DNA of 64,000 nucleotides. It comes from Callorhinus ursinus. Taxonomy: Eukaryota > Chordata > Mammalia > Carnivora > Otariidae. Positions within the stretch are counted from its first letter, which is position 1. Every line of letters begins with the position of its first letter. Of this stretch, positions 23,936 through 36,394 are shown in pieces. A program made the position numbers and the translations under genes. The stretch spans positions 14,033,903 to 14,097,902 of the forward strand of contig NW_020312902.1 of the NCBI RefSeq assembly GCF_003265705.1, written 5' to 3'. The notes beneath the pieces were generated by a model that was not told the origin of the DNA, did no database searches, and was given only the letters and a program-made list of their open reading frames with translations.

Positions 23936-26034
23936 CTGAGCTCACAATTGCTATTCCATTCTTCTTCAACACTTATTTTTAGGCAATGGTTGGGTAAGCA
24001 GTTGTAACCTGCCAAAGTCCAGCCAATCACATCTTCTTTGTCCGTGAGGAAGCCAGTTCCTATTCATCTCCCCTACTGCTACCCCTTTGGCACGTACAGC
24101 TGTTTTAAACAACAAACACCGTATCATATTCTCTCCTAGACAGTGTCTCTTCCGCATAATTGGACACTCACTATTGTCAGTATCCAGTATAATGTAATGA
24201 TGCATAATTGGGTATTGTTCACTAAGTGGAACCGTAAAGTGATAGTCTGGATTTTTTAGACACTGCTCATAGAGACCAGTCTCCTTTTTTTCTCAGATAT
24301 ACCTCAGAAATCTTCTGAAACAGAATAGAAATTTCTTGCATGTCTTATATTCCTTTGTGTCTCACAAACTTCTGCAGACATTAGAAATACCCCAAAATAC
24401 CTTTTGGTTCATAATTGGTCTTCCAACCAGGCTCTCTTATTTGTGAGGGTGGTGGATCCCTGGACGTATGCAGGACAAAACAGGTTTAAGAGGGAACGAT
24501 TTTCTATTATCATCTCAGAACAGAGAGCACACTCGGTCCCTATACACGCTGGGAAAAATATTTCCAGTTGTCAGAAGCCAAAAGCAAACTTAGTTTGATG
24601 GCATCAATATAATGCTTAATGTGCTACATATTTAGCATCTGTTCCAGAGGAGACTGTGTCAGGAACTCAAAAAAGGTCTCCTGGGCATATAGGCAGCTCT
24701 CAGTCTGTCTCCTACACATTAAATACACTCAGGCTAGGGAATATACATTTTTAAATGCATGAAACATGAGCCAGACGTGACATCCATCTATCAGAGCTGC
24801 TTTAAGGATAATAAAATCAGTGCTGCCATTATAAGGAGAGGAAACTTGATGACCCACTGGAGATTTCTTCCAATCTAAAAGATTCTATAAATTCCCCTAA
24901 AATCATAAAAAAGCAGATTAAGAATTCATGTAGGTGTTTGGACTATAAATACAAATTAATTTCTGCTCCAGCTGCAATTTTTCTCATCCTTGTAAGAAGC
25001 ACCTCTATCTCTGAGGTATTTCTGGGTGAAACACCAACAGAGTAGCTAAAGATAGACAGGACTCCCCCAGGTGGGCGCCTGTTTTCTTCTAATTTCATAA
25101 ATAAATCTGCATCTTGAAATGAACTGAATTGAATCTTGCTGCTGTCCAAAAACATTTATCACTGAAAATCTGTTTTGTTTGGGGAATAAGATATAATTGT
25201 ATACAGATTCAATAAGAATCTAAATGTTCCACTGAGAAATTCTTTATTGAAACTGCTTTGTTTGGACTCTAAGTAATCTATTTATTTCTATTTTCAGTTA
25301 CTAGTCATATTATTGTATTTGTTTTAACTAAAAAAAAAAATTTCCTCCTTAAACACTCCTCTAGTGAAAAGAATTGAATAGTTTCTAGTATCAGTTCTCA
25401 ATTGGTTTTGTGAAAATTCCAACTGACCTTTATAAAAGAAAGAAAATTAATTCTTTTTTTAATATCCCCTCACCTATTAGAGATCAATAATAGAAATCAA
25501 AATCATAAATAACATTTTTTAGGGATTAATTTATCAACTAATACATTTTTAGCTCACATATTTGCTCTGATTCAATGTGAAGTCAGACACCAAAATAGAA
25601 ATGAACAAATGGATTGTGGATCATTTTTCCAAATGCATGGGGATAAATGCATATCCCTAAGGAAATATGCTCAGTTATGACATCACAGCTGGTTCTCCTA
25701 TAAAAAGAACTATGTCCTGCAGCAAACTATAATTTCCCAAATAAAGGGAATAAAAGATTAAAGAAAAGAAAAGCATGTCAGCAATAAAATCCAAGGATAG
25801 CAATCAGATGCCAGGCACATTAAAATACCATATCTGACAAAGGATTGAAAAAAAGAAATCTTGTACCACTTGAATGCTTAAATGCAAAGTATTTCCACTC
25901 AAACTCACCAAAGATAAGAAATTGGGGTATATTGTTGCAATAATGGCTGCACACATCCATGATCTTAGACAGTTGTGTCCCACATTTAACTTGCCCATGT
26001 GACTTTCTTTGGCCCATGGGGCAAGTATGACACA
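23936..26034. other. Non-coding stretch
   Basis: AT-rich DNA. Short open frames only; no repeat or gene recognised. Confidence 0.4.
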
Positions 26035-26400
26035 AAATGGAGGCTCAAAGCCCGTGCTGGGGCTTGTCCTTTCTTGCTGCCCTTAGGAACCCTGAGACTG
26101 TCATCATGAGAATAAACCTGGGCTAGCCTAGTGGAGACGTGGTTCAGTGGCTGACATCATCCCAGCCAACTGCCAGCACCAACCCCTGTACATGTGAATG
26201 ATGCCATGTAGACCAACCAGCTCCCAGAAACCTGCTGCCTGCAGAAACATGAGTGAGTCCAGGCAAGCCCAACAGAAGAACTGGCTAGGTAAGCCCAGTC
26301 CAGATTGTCAGCCAGACTCAAGGCCTAATAAATGAGCATTGTGTTAAGCTGCTAAGCTTTAGACTGGTTTGTTATACAGCAAGAGCTAACTGATACCAAG
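26035..26400 (+). mobile_element. MLT1-type LTR (ERVL-MaLR)
   Basis: An old retroviral LTR with no internal genes. It shows the family pattern: GAGTGAGTCCAGGCAAGCCC, AACAGAAGAACTGGCTAGG, an AATAAA signal near 26325, TTAAGCTGCTAAGCTTTAGA and the end TACAGCAAGAGCTAACTGAT. Only a solo or partial LTR is visible. Confidence 0.75.
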
Positions 26401-26599
26401 GTCATCACAGAACTTATTCCATAAGCACACCAACTGATGGCCTGCTCACCATAGAGGTAAAGTGAAAGGCTGCCCCAAGGATAGATGGGTCTAGCAATTA
26501 TTCCTGAAAGTGAGGTCACACATGAAATGCTGAGTTGTTATACTAAAGCTGCTTATAAGCCACTGTCGTGGAGATCCTTCCAAACTCCACCTCCAAAGT

Positions 26600-26860
26600 G
26601 CAATACCATGACACTGGCAGCTAACATTTATTAAGTGCAAGCATTGGGCAATGGACTTGGTAAAGACAATCTCCTTTAATCTATACAAAACCTCATGTGA
26701 AAGGGATTATTATCATCTGTATTTTACAAATCAGACTCAGAAGCTTAGGCAAGTTAAGTAACTTGCTTGGGGCCGCACAGTATTAGGAGAGAGCTAGAAC
26801 TCACAACCCTGATTTGCTCAAGGGTCCAAGCTCTTAATCACTAGGCTTTTCTATATGATA
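26600..26860 (-). repeat. MIR, nearly full length
   Basis: AACATTTATTAAGTGCAAGC, TTAAGTAACTTGCTTGGGGC and a terminal CAAGCTCTTAATCACTAGGC match the antisense MIR. Confidence 0.85.
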
Positions 26861-28024
26861 TTCCCCCAACCCCATCCCCCCTGAAAGGCCTCTCCAGTCC
26901 AGTGGGCTGAGAAGTTGTCTGCACCAAGAGACTTATTCTCTCCTTCTTGAGGAAGGCCAGCACTATATGGCCCAGGCCTCTTGTGATTATATGCTGATCA
27001 GATTAGCAATGCCTCCCTTCCCAGTCTTGGGGGGATGTGAGTGGGGAGGAGAAAGGAGTCATGGAAGAGCTAGAAAAACAGGTTGACAGTTGGGCAGAAG
27101 TTCCTTGTTTCTTGTGGGCAGAGAAAATGTTTCCTTGAGAAGAGGGAAAAGGTTCGATGTCTGCTGCACATTTAATATCTGTCTGTCCTTTGTTAATGAA
27201 ACATCTGTAATCAGGCCTGCTATTTCTTGGATCCCTGACAATTTAAACGGCCTCAATCCTCTTAATACTGAGATGAAACCAAGAGTGAAGAGAAGGGTGT
27301 CCATCAACACAGCCCCTCTTGAAAACCACTTGTTTTAAAGCAAGTAACCCGAACAAAACCTTTCCTAAAGCAAATCAAAGATCTAGGGCACTAGTCAGCT
27401 GAGTATCTCCTTGGGTTGGCTGAAATCACAAAGTGTTTAAGGGATGCACAGCTGAACGTATAAACTGGTTTTTAACCTCTGTCTGCCTAATGGAGGCTAC
27501 CAGAGCCAATCTCTTTTTAAGAAACTCCTAATGCTTGCGGGACTCAAACACCCTGGGAAGTTATTCCTGGCACACTGATAGAGAACTAATGAGAAGGAAT
27601 AGAAGGCAGGTGATAATTGAGCACATTAAATACACCTAGGCAAGTGTGAAGGGACACAGGGTGAGAACTGTATTCACCTCAAATGAAGCTGAACACAATT
27701 TCAAGAAAAGCCCCAAACATCTGCATATGAAAAGCCTGCTCCCGCCAAGGAGACCAGCAGGTCCTGCACAATTGCCCTTTTTCCGAGGCTGGCAGATGAT
27801 TTCTGAGGGTCCACAGACCTCTCTGGCCTTTAGCTCCTCCATCTGTTTTTAAATGGGGCTGTTGCAAAGATGAAGAGATAAAGTCGGAGCTCCTTCATTT
27901 TAGACTTCTTAGACGTGAATAACCCTCCCCAGCCCCCCACTGGCCAAGCTCTTGAAAGCACCAGCATAATCTTACTGATTTTATCCGCCGCTAAGTTTTA
28001 ACATGAGCTAGAAAGAGACTGATA
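26861..28024. other. Non-coding stretch
   Basis: No recognised gene or young repeat. Overlapping open frames of 60-85 codons on both strands look random. Confidence 0.4.
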
Positions 28025-28265
28025 ATACTAATGTAGTGTTTGCTCTGGTCCAGGAACTACTCCATATGTTTTACATATATTAATATAATCCCTCCAGCAA
28101 CCCCATGAGATAGCCATGATTATCCCTACTTGACAAATGAGGAAACCAAGTTACCACGGACAGGTTAAGTAACCCACCCAGGGGTTCAGAGCTCATGGCA
28201 GAGCCAAGATTCAAACCATAGTCATCTAGCAATAGGATCCACGCTCTCAACAAATACGAAATTGT
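28025..28265 (-). repeat. MIR
   Basis: CAGCAACCCCATGAGATAGC, TTGACAAATGAGGAAACCAA and GCAGAGCCAAGATTCAAACC match the antisense MIR. Confidence 0.85.
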
Positions 28266-29349
28266 CAGGAGCGCTCACCAATCGCTTCATAAAGGAAAGG
28301 AATGTACAAAAAATAAAAGAGAATGCCATTTCAAAAAATACGTAACATTTTACATCTCCAAAAGAGAAAGAACGCAGGGGGAGCAATGCGGTCCCCAAAA
28401 TTAAAAAGTAAAAATAGCCTTATGCTACCTAGTCATTGTGCTCATTATATTACAAACCAATGAAACACTTATGTTTGGGGACATACACATTCTCCCAGTC
28501 CCCAGATCAGCATTTGGGAACTGCTGAGATACGACGCACAGAAAGCACTTCCACAACATGCCCAGCAGACATTCCTGGTTGCCGTGGTGCTAGAAGATCA
28601 TACACAAGCTGCCCAGGAACCCACCTCTTAGAGTGTTCACACTGAGCCCTTACACACACCAGACGCAGACGGGCATATAGCGTGCCACAGGCAGGCCACA
28701 CGGATGTCTGCCCATCTCTGTTTATGACCAGGTTCGGCACTCCCTTTTCTGAACTACCTGTCTCCAGCAGCTCTTCCCATCCTCCCTGACACATGAGGAG
28801 CAGGTGCAGGGATGTAGACATCCCCCCAGGAAGTCCCAGGACGAGGGGACAGTGGAGAAGCAGGCCACAAGGAGCACGCTGGGGGAGAAGCCTCCTCAAC
28901 CATCCCCGACAGTTTCAATATTCTCTGGTGAGGACAGCAAGACTTTGCCGATGGTGTCTCCCCCTCTCCTCTCACTCTCCTTCCCCTTGATTTTGAAACA
29001 GAACAAAACCCTGCAGATGGGTTTCTAGCCAGCGGATTTCACTGTGCCTTTCTGTCCCTCGGTCTGTCTGGGGAGGGAGCATCTCCGACAACATCAACTC
29101 AGCTTTGCAGAGGATGAGCACTTAATTATCTGCCAACGGAGCAGGCAAGAATTATGTTTGGTGCAGGCTACACCACCAGCGACTGGGGACGTGATATTAA
29201 AATTCTGCCTTCCATTCCTTAAAGTGGTTCTTTCGTAATTAAGCAATTCCTTTGGAATTGGGGAAGGGAGTAATTGTAGAAATGAAATGCTCAGTGGCTT
29301 TACTGGAAGGCGCCCCAGAACAGTGGTGAATGGTTCCGGTCTGGCTTCC
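28266..29349. other. Non-coding stretch
   Basis: Moderately GC-rich at 28500-29000, with overlapping open frames up to 130 codons on opposite strands. No domain is recognised and no gene is called. Confidence 0.4.
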
Positions 29350-29600
29350 AACGACGAAGGTTTATAGGTAGGGTTAGCAAGTCTTTTCTGCAAAAGGCCA
29401 GAGAGTTACTTTCGTGGACTCTGTGGGCCACACAGTCTCTGCCGTAACTACTCGGCTCTGCTGCTCTAGCACAAAAGGAGCCAGAGATGATACATAAATG
29501 GATGAGTGTGGTATGCGCCAATAAAACTTGATTTGTGGATGCAGAAATTTGAGGTGCATTTCATCTCATTTTTACATGTCATGAAATAGGGTCATTCTTT
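29350..29600. mobile_element. Ancient MER/hAT-type element fragment
   Basis: TCTTTTCTGCAAAAGGCCAG, GACTCTGTGGGCCACACAGT, CTACTCGGCTCTGC and CCAATAAAACTTGATTTGTG follow a common mammalian element that reads AAAGGGCCAGATAGTAAAT and CCAATAAAACTTTATTTAC. The subfamily is not assigned. Confidence 0.6.
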
Positions 29601-29689
29601 CCATTTTTTTTCTAGCCCCTTACATGCATAAATACCATTCTTGGTGTGAGCCTTGCTGGGTCATCGCTTACCAAACCCTGGTCTATAAC

Positions 29690-29860
29690 TGCAGCTCTGG
29701 CATATCCTAGCCGTAAACTCTTGGGCAAGTTTTATTGTGAAGCCTCATTTCCCGCCTCTGTGAAACAGAAAGAATAACAGCACCGGCTCATCTGGGCTTC
29801 CTGTGGATACAGTGAAAGCAAAATGCTCTAGCGCAGGGCAGCTGGGCACATCCTCAGCGT
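29690..29860 (+). repeat. MIR fragment
   Basis: TCTTGGGCAAGTTTTATTGT and CCTCATTTCCCGCCTCTGTG follow the sense MIR core. Diverged. Confidence 0.6.
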
Positions 29861-30384
29861 GCTAGAAACGTGAGCTGTGACTGCCATTCCCCTCCACTCT
29901 TCAAAACTCTCTGCAGCTTCTGCCAAATCCATCCACACTACCATCAAACAGGATCAAGGTTCTTCATGTCTCCATCAACAAAGAAACATTCTAGAATTTT
30001 CATACTAACAACACTAGACATTGAGAATTAATGGGGCCCTAAAACATGCCTGAAAACCTGGATGCACTCATTTGTCAGTTTCCCTCCTAGGTCTCAGTGC
30101 CTGGAGCTCAAGAGCTGGAGACCAGAGTGTGAGGTTATCCTGCTCTACACCAGAAATTGTGATATTTTTTGAGCACTGGCCAATTCTCATGAGCACAGAC
30201 ATTCCCCTAAGGGCATCATGCAGTTCTTTCCCGTCATCTTCAGGAACTGAAAGATGCTGAATAAGATGATGAGTTCCAAGTTTCGGAGAAGTGTTTCAGG
30301 TTTCAGAGAAGATCTGAAGAGTTGGAAGGTTAGGCAAAAAGCAAGACCACACACCTAGTAACGTCACGTCGCGGGGCTCCTCCC

Positions 30385-30800
30385 TGAACCATAGATAGCT
30401 CTTACAAAGAACCAGTATACTACACCCATGGGGATCTTGTTTAAATGCAGATTCTGGGGCACCTGGGTGGCTCAGTTGGTTAAGCGACTGCCTTCGGCTC
30501 AGGTCATGATCCTGGAGTCCCAGGATCGAGTCCCACATCGGGCTCCCTGCTCAGCGGGGAGTCTGCTTCTCCCTCTGACCCTCTTCCCTCTCATGCTCTC
30601 TATCTCTCATTCTCTCTCTCAAATAAATAAATAAAATCTTTTAAAAAAATTTAAATGCAGATTCTGATTCATTAGGTCTGGCAGGGTCCTAAGAGTCTGC
30701 ATTTCTGAAAAACTCTCCGATGATGCCAATGCCTCTGGTCCTAGGACCAGGCTTAGAGTAGTCAGGTTCTACATGCAGTGAAAATGTAAATTTTGCCCAT
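30385..30800. mobile_element. MER5A-like hAT remnant split by a Can-SINE
   Basis: GATCTTGTTTAAATGCAGAT before the SINE, then GATTCATTAGGTCTGGCAGG, GAGTCTGCATTTCTGAAAAA and GATGCCAATGCCTCTGGTCC after it, are the core of this short non-autonomous DNA transposon. Confidence 0.7.
30457..30649 (+). mobile_element. Can-SINE inside a MER5A-like element
   Basis: Complete SINE with head GGCACCTGGGTGGCTCAGTT. A perfect 17-bp target-site duplication (TTTAAATGCAGATTCTG) lies at 30440-30456 and 30650-30666. Confidence 0.97.
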
Positions 30801-30935
30801 TAATGACCAAAGTGATCTACAAGGGATTAATCAATGGGCCATGGTTTTCATGGTGAAGAGCCTTTAGAGCCAGACTGCCGAAGTCCAACTCATAACTCGA
30901 CCAGGTGCCAGGTATGTGGCCTTGGGGGCAAGTCT

Positions 30936-30947
30936 CTCAACCTTTCT
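30936..30947. repeat. Target-site duplication of L1 copy B, left copy
   Basis: CTCAACCTTTCT, identical to 38148-38159. It merges into the T run that is the reverse of the L1 poly(A) tail. Confidence 0.9.
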
Positions 30948-33900
30948 TTTTTTTTTTTTTCATTTTTTTATTATTATGTTAATCACCATACATTACATCA
31001 TTAGTTTTTGATGTAGTGTTCCATGATTCATTGTTTGTGCATAACACCCAGTGCTCCACGCAGAATGTGCCCTCTTCATACCCATCACCGGGCTAACACA
31101 TCCCCCACCCCCCTCCCCTCTAGAACCCTCAGTTTGTTGTTCAGAGTCCATCGTCTCTCATGGTTCGTCTCCCCCTCCGACTTACTCCCCTTCATTCTTC
31201 CCCTCCTGCTATCTTCTTCTTTTTTTTTTCTTAACATATACTGCATTATTTGTTTCAGAAGTACAGATCTATGATTCAACAGTCTTGCACAATTCACAGC
31301 GCTCACCATAGCACATACCCTGCCCAATGTCTATCACCCAGCCACCCCATCCCTCCCACCCCCCACCACTCCAGCACCCTCAGTTTGTTTCCTGAGATTA
31401 AGAATTCCTCATATCAGTGAGGTCATATGATACATGTCTTTCTCTGATGGACTTATTTCACTCAGCATAACATGTTCCAGATCCATCCACGTCATTGCAA
31501 ATGGCAAGATCTCATTCCTTTTGATGGCTGCATAATATTCCATTGTGTATATATACCACCTCTTCTTTATCCATTCATCTGTCGATGGACATCTTGGCTC
31601 TTTCCACAGTTTCGCTACTGCGAACATTGCTGCTATAAGCATCGGGGTGCACGTACCCCTTCGGATCCCTACATTTGTATCTTTGGGGTAAATACCCAGG
31701 AGTGCAATTGCTGGATCGTATGGTAGCTCTATTTTCAACTGTTTGAGGAACCTCCATACTGTTTTCCTGAGGGGTTGCACCAGCTTCCATTCCCACCAAC
31801 AGTGTAGGAGGGTTCCCCTTTCTCCGCATCCGCGCCAACATCTGTCGTTTCCTGACTTGTTACTTTTAGCCATTCTGACTGGTGTGAGGTGGTATCTCAT
31901 TGAGGTTTTGATTTGGATTTCCCTGATGCCGAGCGATGTTGAGCACTTTTTCATGTGTCTGTTGGCCATTTGGATGTCTTCTTTGGAAAAATGTCTGTTC
32001 ATGTCTTCTGCCCATTTCTTGATTGGATTATTTGTTCTTTGGCTGTTGAGTTTGAGAAGTTCTTTATAGATTTGGGATACTAGCCCTTTATCTGATATGT
32101 CATTTGCAAATATTTTCTCCCATTCTGTCAGTTGTCTTTTGGTTTTGTGGACTGTTTCTTTTGCTGTGCAAAAGCTTTTTATCTTGATGAAATCCCAATA
32201 GTTCATTTTTGCCCTGGCTTCCCTTGCCTTTGGCGATGTTTCTAGGAAGAAGTTGCTGCGGCTGAGGTCGAAGAGGTTGCTGCCTATGTTCTCCTTTAGG
32301 ATTTTGATGGACTCCTGTCTCACGTTTAGGCCTTTCAACCATTTGGAGTCTATTTTTGTGTGTGGTGTCAGGAAATGGTCCAGTTTCATTCTTCTGCATG
32401 TGACTCTCCAATTTTCCCAACACCATTTGTTGAAGAGACTGTCCTTTTTCCATTGGACATTCTTTCCTGCTTTGTCAAAGATGAGTTGAGCATAGAGTTG
32501 AGGGTCCATTTCTGGGCTCTTGATTCTGTTCCATTGATCTATGTGTCTGTTTTTGTGCCAGTACCATACTGTCTTGAGGATGACAGCTTTGTACTAGAGC
32601 TGGAAGTCCGGAGTTGTGATGCCGCCAGCTTTGCTTTTCTTTTTCAATATTACTCTGGCTATTCGGGGTCTCTTCTGGTTCCATACAAACTTTAGGATTA
32701 TTTGTTCCATTTCTTTGAAAAAGGTGGATGGTATTTTGATGGGGATTGCATTGAATGTGTAGATGGCTCTAGGTACCATTGACATCATCACAGTGTTGGT
32801 TCTTCCAATCCATGAGCATGGAATGTTTTTCCATTTCTTTGTGTCTTCTTCAATTTCTTTCATGAGTATTTTATAGTTTTCTGAGTACAGATCCTTTGCC
32901 TCTTTGGTTAAATTTAATCCTTGGTATCTTATGGTTTTGGGTGCAATTGTAAATGGGATCGACTCCTTGATTTGTCTCTCTTCTGTCTTGTTGTTGGTGT
33001 ATAGGAATGCCACTGATTTCTGTGCATTGATTTGATATCCTGCTACTTTACTGAATTCCTGTAGGAGTTCTAGCAAATTGGGGTGGAGTCTTTTGGGTTT
33101 TCCACATACAGTATCATATCATCTGCAAAGAGTGAGAGTTTGACTTCCTCTTTGCCGATTTGGATGCCTTTCATTTCTTTTTGTTGTCTGATTGCTGTGG
33201 CTAGGACTTCTAATACTATGTTGAATAGCAGTGGTGAGAGTGGACATCCCTGCCACGTTCCTGAGCTTAGGGGAAAAGCTCTCAGCTTTTCCCCATTGAG
33301 AATAATATTTGCTGTAGGTTTTTCATAGATGGCTTTTATGATACTGAGGTATGTACCCTCTATCCCTATACTCTGAAGAGTTTTGATCAAGAAAAATGTT
33401 TTTTCTGCATCTATTGAGAGGATCATATGATTCTTGTTCTTTATTTTGTTAATGTGTTGTATCACGTTGATTGATTTGCGGATGTTGAAACAATCTTGCA
33501 GCCCAGGGATAAATCCCAGTTTGTCATGGTGAATAATCCTTTTAATGTACTGTTGGATCCTATTGGCTAGGATTTGGGTGAGAATTTTTGCATCCATGTT
33601 CATCAAGGATATTGGTCTGTAATTCTCCTTTTTGATGGGGTCTTTGTCTGGTTTTGGGATCAAGGTAATGGTGGCCTCATAAAATGAGTTTGGAAGTTTT
33701 CCTTCCATTTCTATTTTTTTGGAACAGTTTCTGGAGAATAGGAAGTAATTCTTCTTTAAATGTCTGATAGAATTCCCCTGGGAAGCCATCTGGCCCTGGG
33801 CTTTTGTCTGTTGGGAGATTTTTGATGTCTGCTTCAATTTCCTTAGTGGTTATAGGTCTGTTCAGGTTTTCTATTTCTTCCTGGTTCAATTTTGGTAGTT

Positions 33901-34127
33901 GATACATCTCTAGGAATGCACCCGTTTCTTCCAGGTTATCTAATTTGGTGGCATAGAGTTACTCATAATATGTTCTTAGAATTGTTTGTATTTCTTTGGT
34001 GTGGGTTGTGATCTCTCCTCTTTCATTCGTGACTTTGTTGATTTGGGTCATTTCTCTTTTCTTTTTGATCAGGCTGGCCAGGGGTTTATCAGTCTTGTTA
34101 ATTCTTTCAAAGAACCAGCTCCTAGTT

Positions 34128-34227
34128 NNNNNNNNNNNNNNNNNNNNNNNNNNNNNNNNNNNNNNNNNNNNNNNNNNNNNNNNNNNNNNNNNNNNNNNNN
34201 NNNNNNNNNNNNNNNNNNNNNNNNNNN
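34128..34227. other. Assembly gap (100 N) inside L1 copy B
   Basis: Exactly 100 N, the usual mark of a gap of unknown size. By comparison with copy A only about 57 bases of ORF2 are missing between the flanks, so the gap must hold other sequence or reflect a misjoin. Confidence 0.95.
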
Positions 34228-34318
34228 TGTACATCAATTATATCTCAATAAAACTGGGAAAAAAAAGAGAAAAAAGATCATCACTTCTGATACTGATGAT
34301 ATCTCAATAAAGTAAGGA
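34228..34318. other. Non-L1 segment next to the gap in copy B
   Basis: Reads TGTACATCAATTATATCTCA, ATAAAACTGGG, an A/G-rich run, then GATCATCACTTCTGATACTG and a second TCTCAATAAA before L1 text resumes at CTTTATTATTTC. It is absent from copy A and resembles the 3' end and poly(A) tail of another inserted sequence. Confidence 0.7.
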
Positions 34319-35425
34319 TCTTTATTATTTCTCTTCTCCTGCTGGGTTTAGGCTTTATTTGCTGTTTTTTCTCTAGCTTCTCTAGGTGTAGGGTTAGGTT
34401 GTGTATTTGAGACCTTTCTTGTTTCCTGAGAAAGGCTTGTATTGCTATATACTTTCCTCTCAGGACTGCCTTTGCTATATCCCAAAGATTTTGAACAGTT
34501 GTGTTTTCATTTTCATTGGTTTCCATGAATTTTTTTAATTCTTCTTTAATTTCTTGGTTGACCCATTCATTCTTTAGTAGGATGCTCTTTAGCCTCCATG
34601 TATTTGAGTTCTTTCCGACTTTCCTCTTGTGATTGAGTTCTAGTTTCAAAGCATTGTGGTCTGAAAATATGCAGGGAATGATCCCAATCTTTTGGTACTG
34701 GTTGAGACCTGATTTGTGACCTAGGATGTGATCTATTCTGGAGAATGTTCCATGGGCACTAGAGAAGAATGTGTATTCTGTTGCTTTGGGATGGAATGTT
34801 CTGAATATATCTGTGAAGTCCATTTGGTCCAGTGAGTCTAAATTTAAAGTCTTTATTTCCTTGTTGATCTTTGGTTTAGATGATCTGTCCATTTTAGTGA
34901 GGGGATGTTAAAGTCCCGCACTATTATTTTATTGTTGTCAATGTGTTTCTTCACTTTTGTTATTAATTGCCTTATATAATTGGCTGCTCCCATGTTAGGG
35001 GCATAGATATTTACAATTGTTAGATCTTCTTGTTGGATAGACCCTTTAAGTAGGATATAGTGTCCTTCCTCATCTCTTATTACAGTCTTTGTTTTAAAAT
35101 CTAATTTGTCTGATATAAGGATTGCCACCCCAGCTTTCTTTTGGTGTCCATTAGCATGGTAAATGGTTTTCCACCCCCTCACTTTCACTCTGGGGGTGTC
35201 TTTGGGTCTAAAATGAGTCTCTTGCACACAGCATATCGATGGGTCTTGTTTTTTAATCCAATCTGATAGCCTGTGTCTTTTGATTGGGGCATTGAGCCCA
35301 TTTATATTCAGGGTAACTATTGAAAGGTATGAATTTAGTGCCATTGTATTGCCTGTAAGGTGACTGTGACTGTATATTGTCTGTGTTCCTTTCTGATCTA
35401 TGCTGCTTTTAGGCTCTCTCTTTGC

Positions 35426-36321
35426 TTAGAAGACCCCTTTCAATATTTCTTGTAGGGCTGGTTTCGTGTTTGCAAATTCCTTTAGTTTTTGTTTGTCCTG
35501 GAAGCTTTTGATCTCTCCTTCAATTTTCAATGACAGCCTAGCTGGATATAGTATTCTTGGCTGCATATTTTTCTCGTTTAGTGCTCTGAAGATATCATGC
35601 CAGTCCTTTCTGGCCTGCCAGGTCTCTGTGGATAGGTCTGTTGCCAATCTAATGTTTCTACTATTGTAGGTTACACATCTCTTCTCCCAAGCTGCTTTCA
35701 GGATTCTCTTTGTCTCTGAGACTCGTAAGTTTTACTATTAGATGTCGGGGTGTTGACCTATTTTTATTGATTTTGAGAGGGGTTCTCTGTGCCTCCTGGA
35801 TTTTGATGCCTGTTTCCTTCCTCATATTAGGGAAGATCTCTGCTATAATTTGCTCCAATATACCTTCTGCCCCTCTCTCTCTTTCTTCTTCTTCTGGGAT
35901 CCCAATTATTCTACTGTTGTTTTGTCTTATCGTATCGCTTATCTCTCGAATTCTGCCCTCGTGATCCTGTAGTTGTTTATTTCTCTTTTTCTCAGCCTCT
36001 CTATTTTCCATCATTTGGTCTTCTATATCGCTGATTCTCTCTTCTGCCTCATTTATCGTAGCCGTTAGTGCCCCCATTTTTTATTGCACCTCATCAATAG
36101 CCTTTTTGATTTCGACTTGGTTAGATTTTAATTCTTTTATTTCTCCAGAAAGGGTGTCTCTAATAACTTCCACGCTTTTTTTCAAGCCCAGCTAGTATCT
36201 TTAAAGTCATGATTCTGAACTCTAGGTCCGACATCGTACTAATGTCCGTATTGAGTAGGTCCCTGGCAGACGGTACTACCTCTTGTTCTTTTTGCTGAGG
36301 TGATTTTTTTCATCTTGTCAT
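35426..36321 (-). pseudogene. L1 ORF1 (RNA-binding chaperone) pseudogene, copy B
   Basis: ORF1p coats L1 RNA as a coiled-coil trimer. The ATG at 36321 starts MTR followed by a TGA stop, then KKSPQQKEQEVVPSARDL. A coiled-coil part (GALTATINEAEERISDIEDQ) follows a second stop (TAA near 36083). The RRM-like part (SRIIGIPEEEERERG, IQEAQRTPLKINKN, TPRHLIVKL) is open at 36077-35661. The C-terminal domain (ETWQARKDWHDIFRALNEKN, ARLSLKIEGEIKSFQDKQKL) is in another frame at 35647-35426. The gap of 81 bases to the ORF2 start fits the L1 layout. Confidence 0.9.
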
Positions 36322-36394
36322 TTTGTCCAGAGGAGAATAGAGAACAAAATGCTAACAGGTTAACAACGTCCCCAGCAAATATAGTCTATACAAA

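Larger units (their letters stand above)
31409..35344 (-). pseudogene. L1 ORF2 (endonuclease / reverse transcriptase) pseudogene, copy B
   Basis: The start is the ATG at 35344 (MALNSYLSIVTLNINGLNAP) and the end is the natural TGA at 31409. The endonuclease part keeps CVQETHF, but the conserved GDFN reads RDFN. A one-base loss near 34900 then breaks the frame. Other lesions: the 100-N gap and a foreign segment at 34128-34318; one extra A in the A run at 33714-33720; loss of 18 bases just after DAEK in RT motif A ([10 protein letters not shown] against [16 protein letters not shown] in copy A); one base lost near 33076; and an in-frame TAG at 32594 identical to the one in copy A. FADDMILY is intact at about 33110. 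The C-terminal 366 codons from 32509 are open, including the Cys-rich [13 protein letters not shown] block. Confidence 0.93.

Noticed and set aside
28507..28899. 130-codon minus-strand frame overlapping plus-strand frames of similar length
   Set aside because: Moderate GC content makes random open frames. No recognisable domain or splice context.
32253..33328. Plus-strand open frames of 80-110 codons across L1 copy B
   Set aside because: They are antisense shadows of L1 ORF2, and the same frames appear in reverse over copies A and C.
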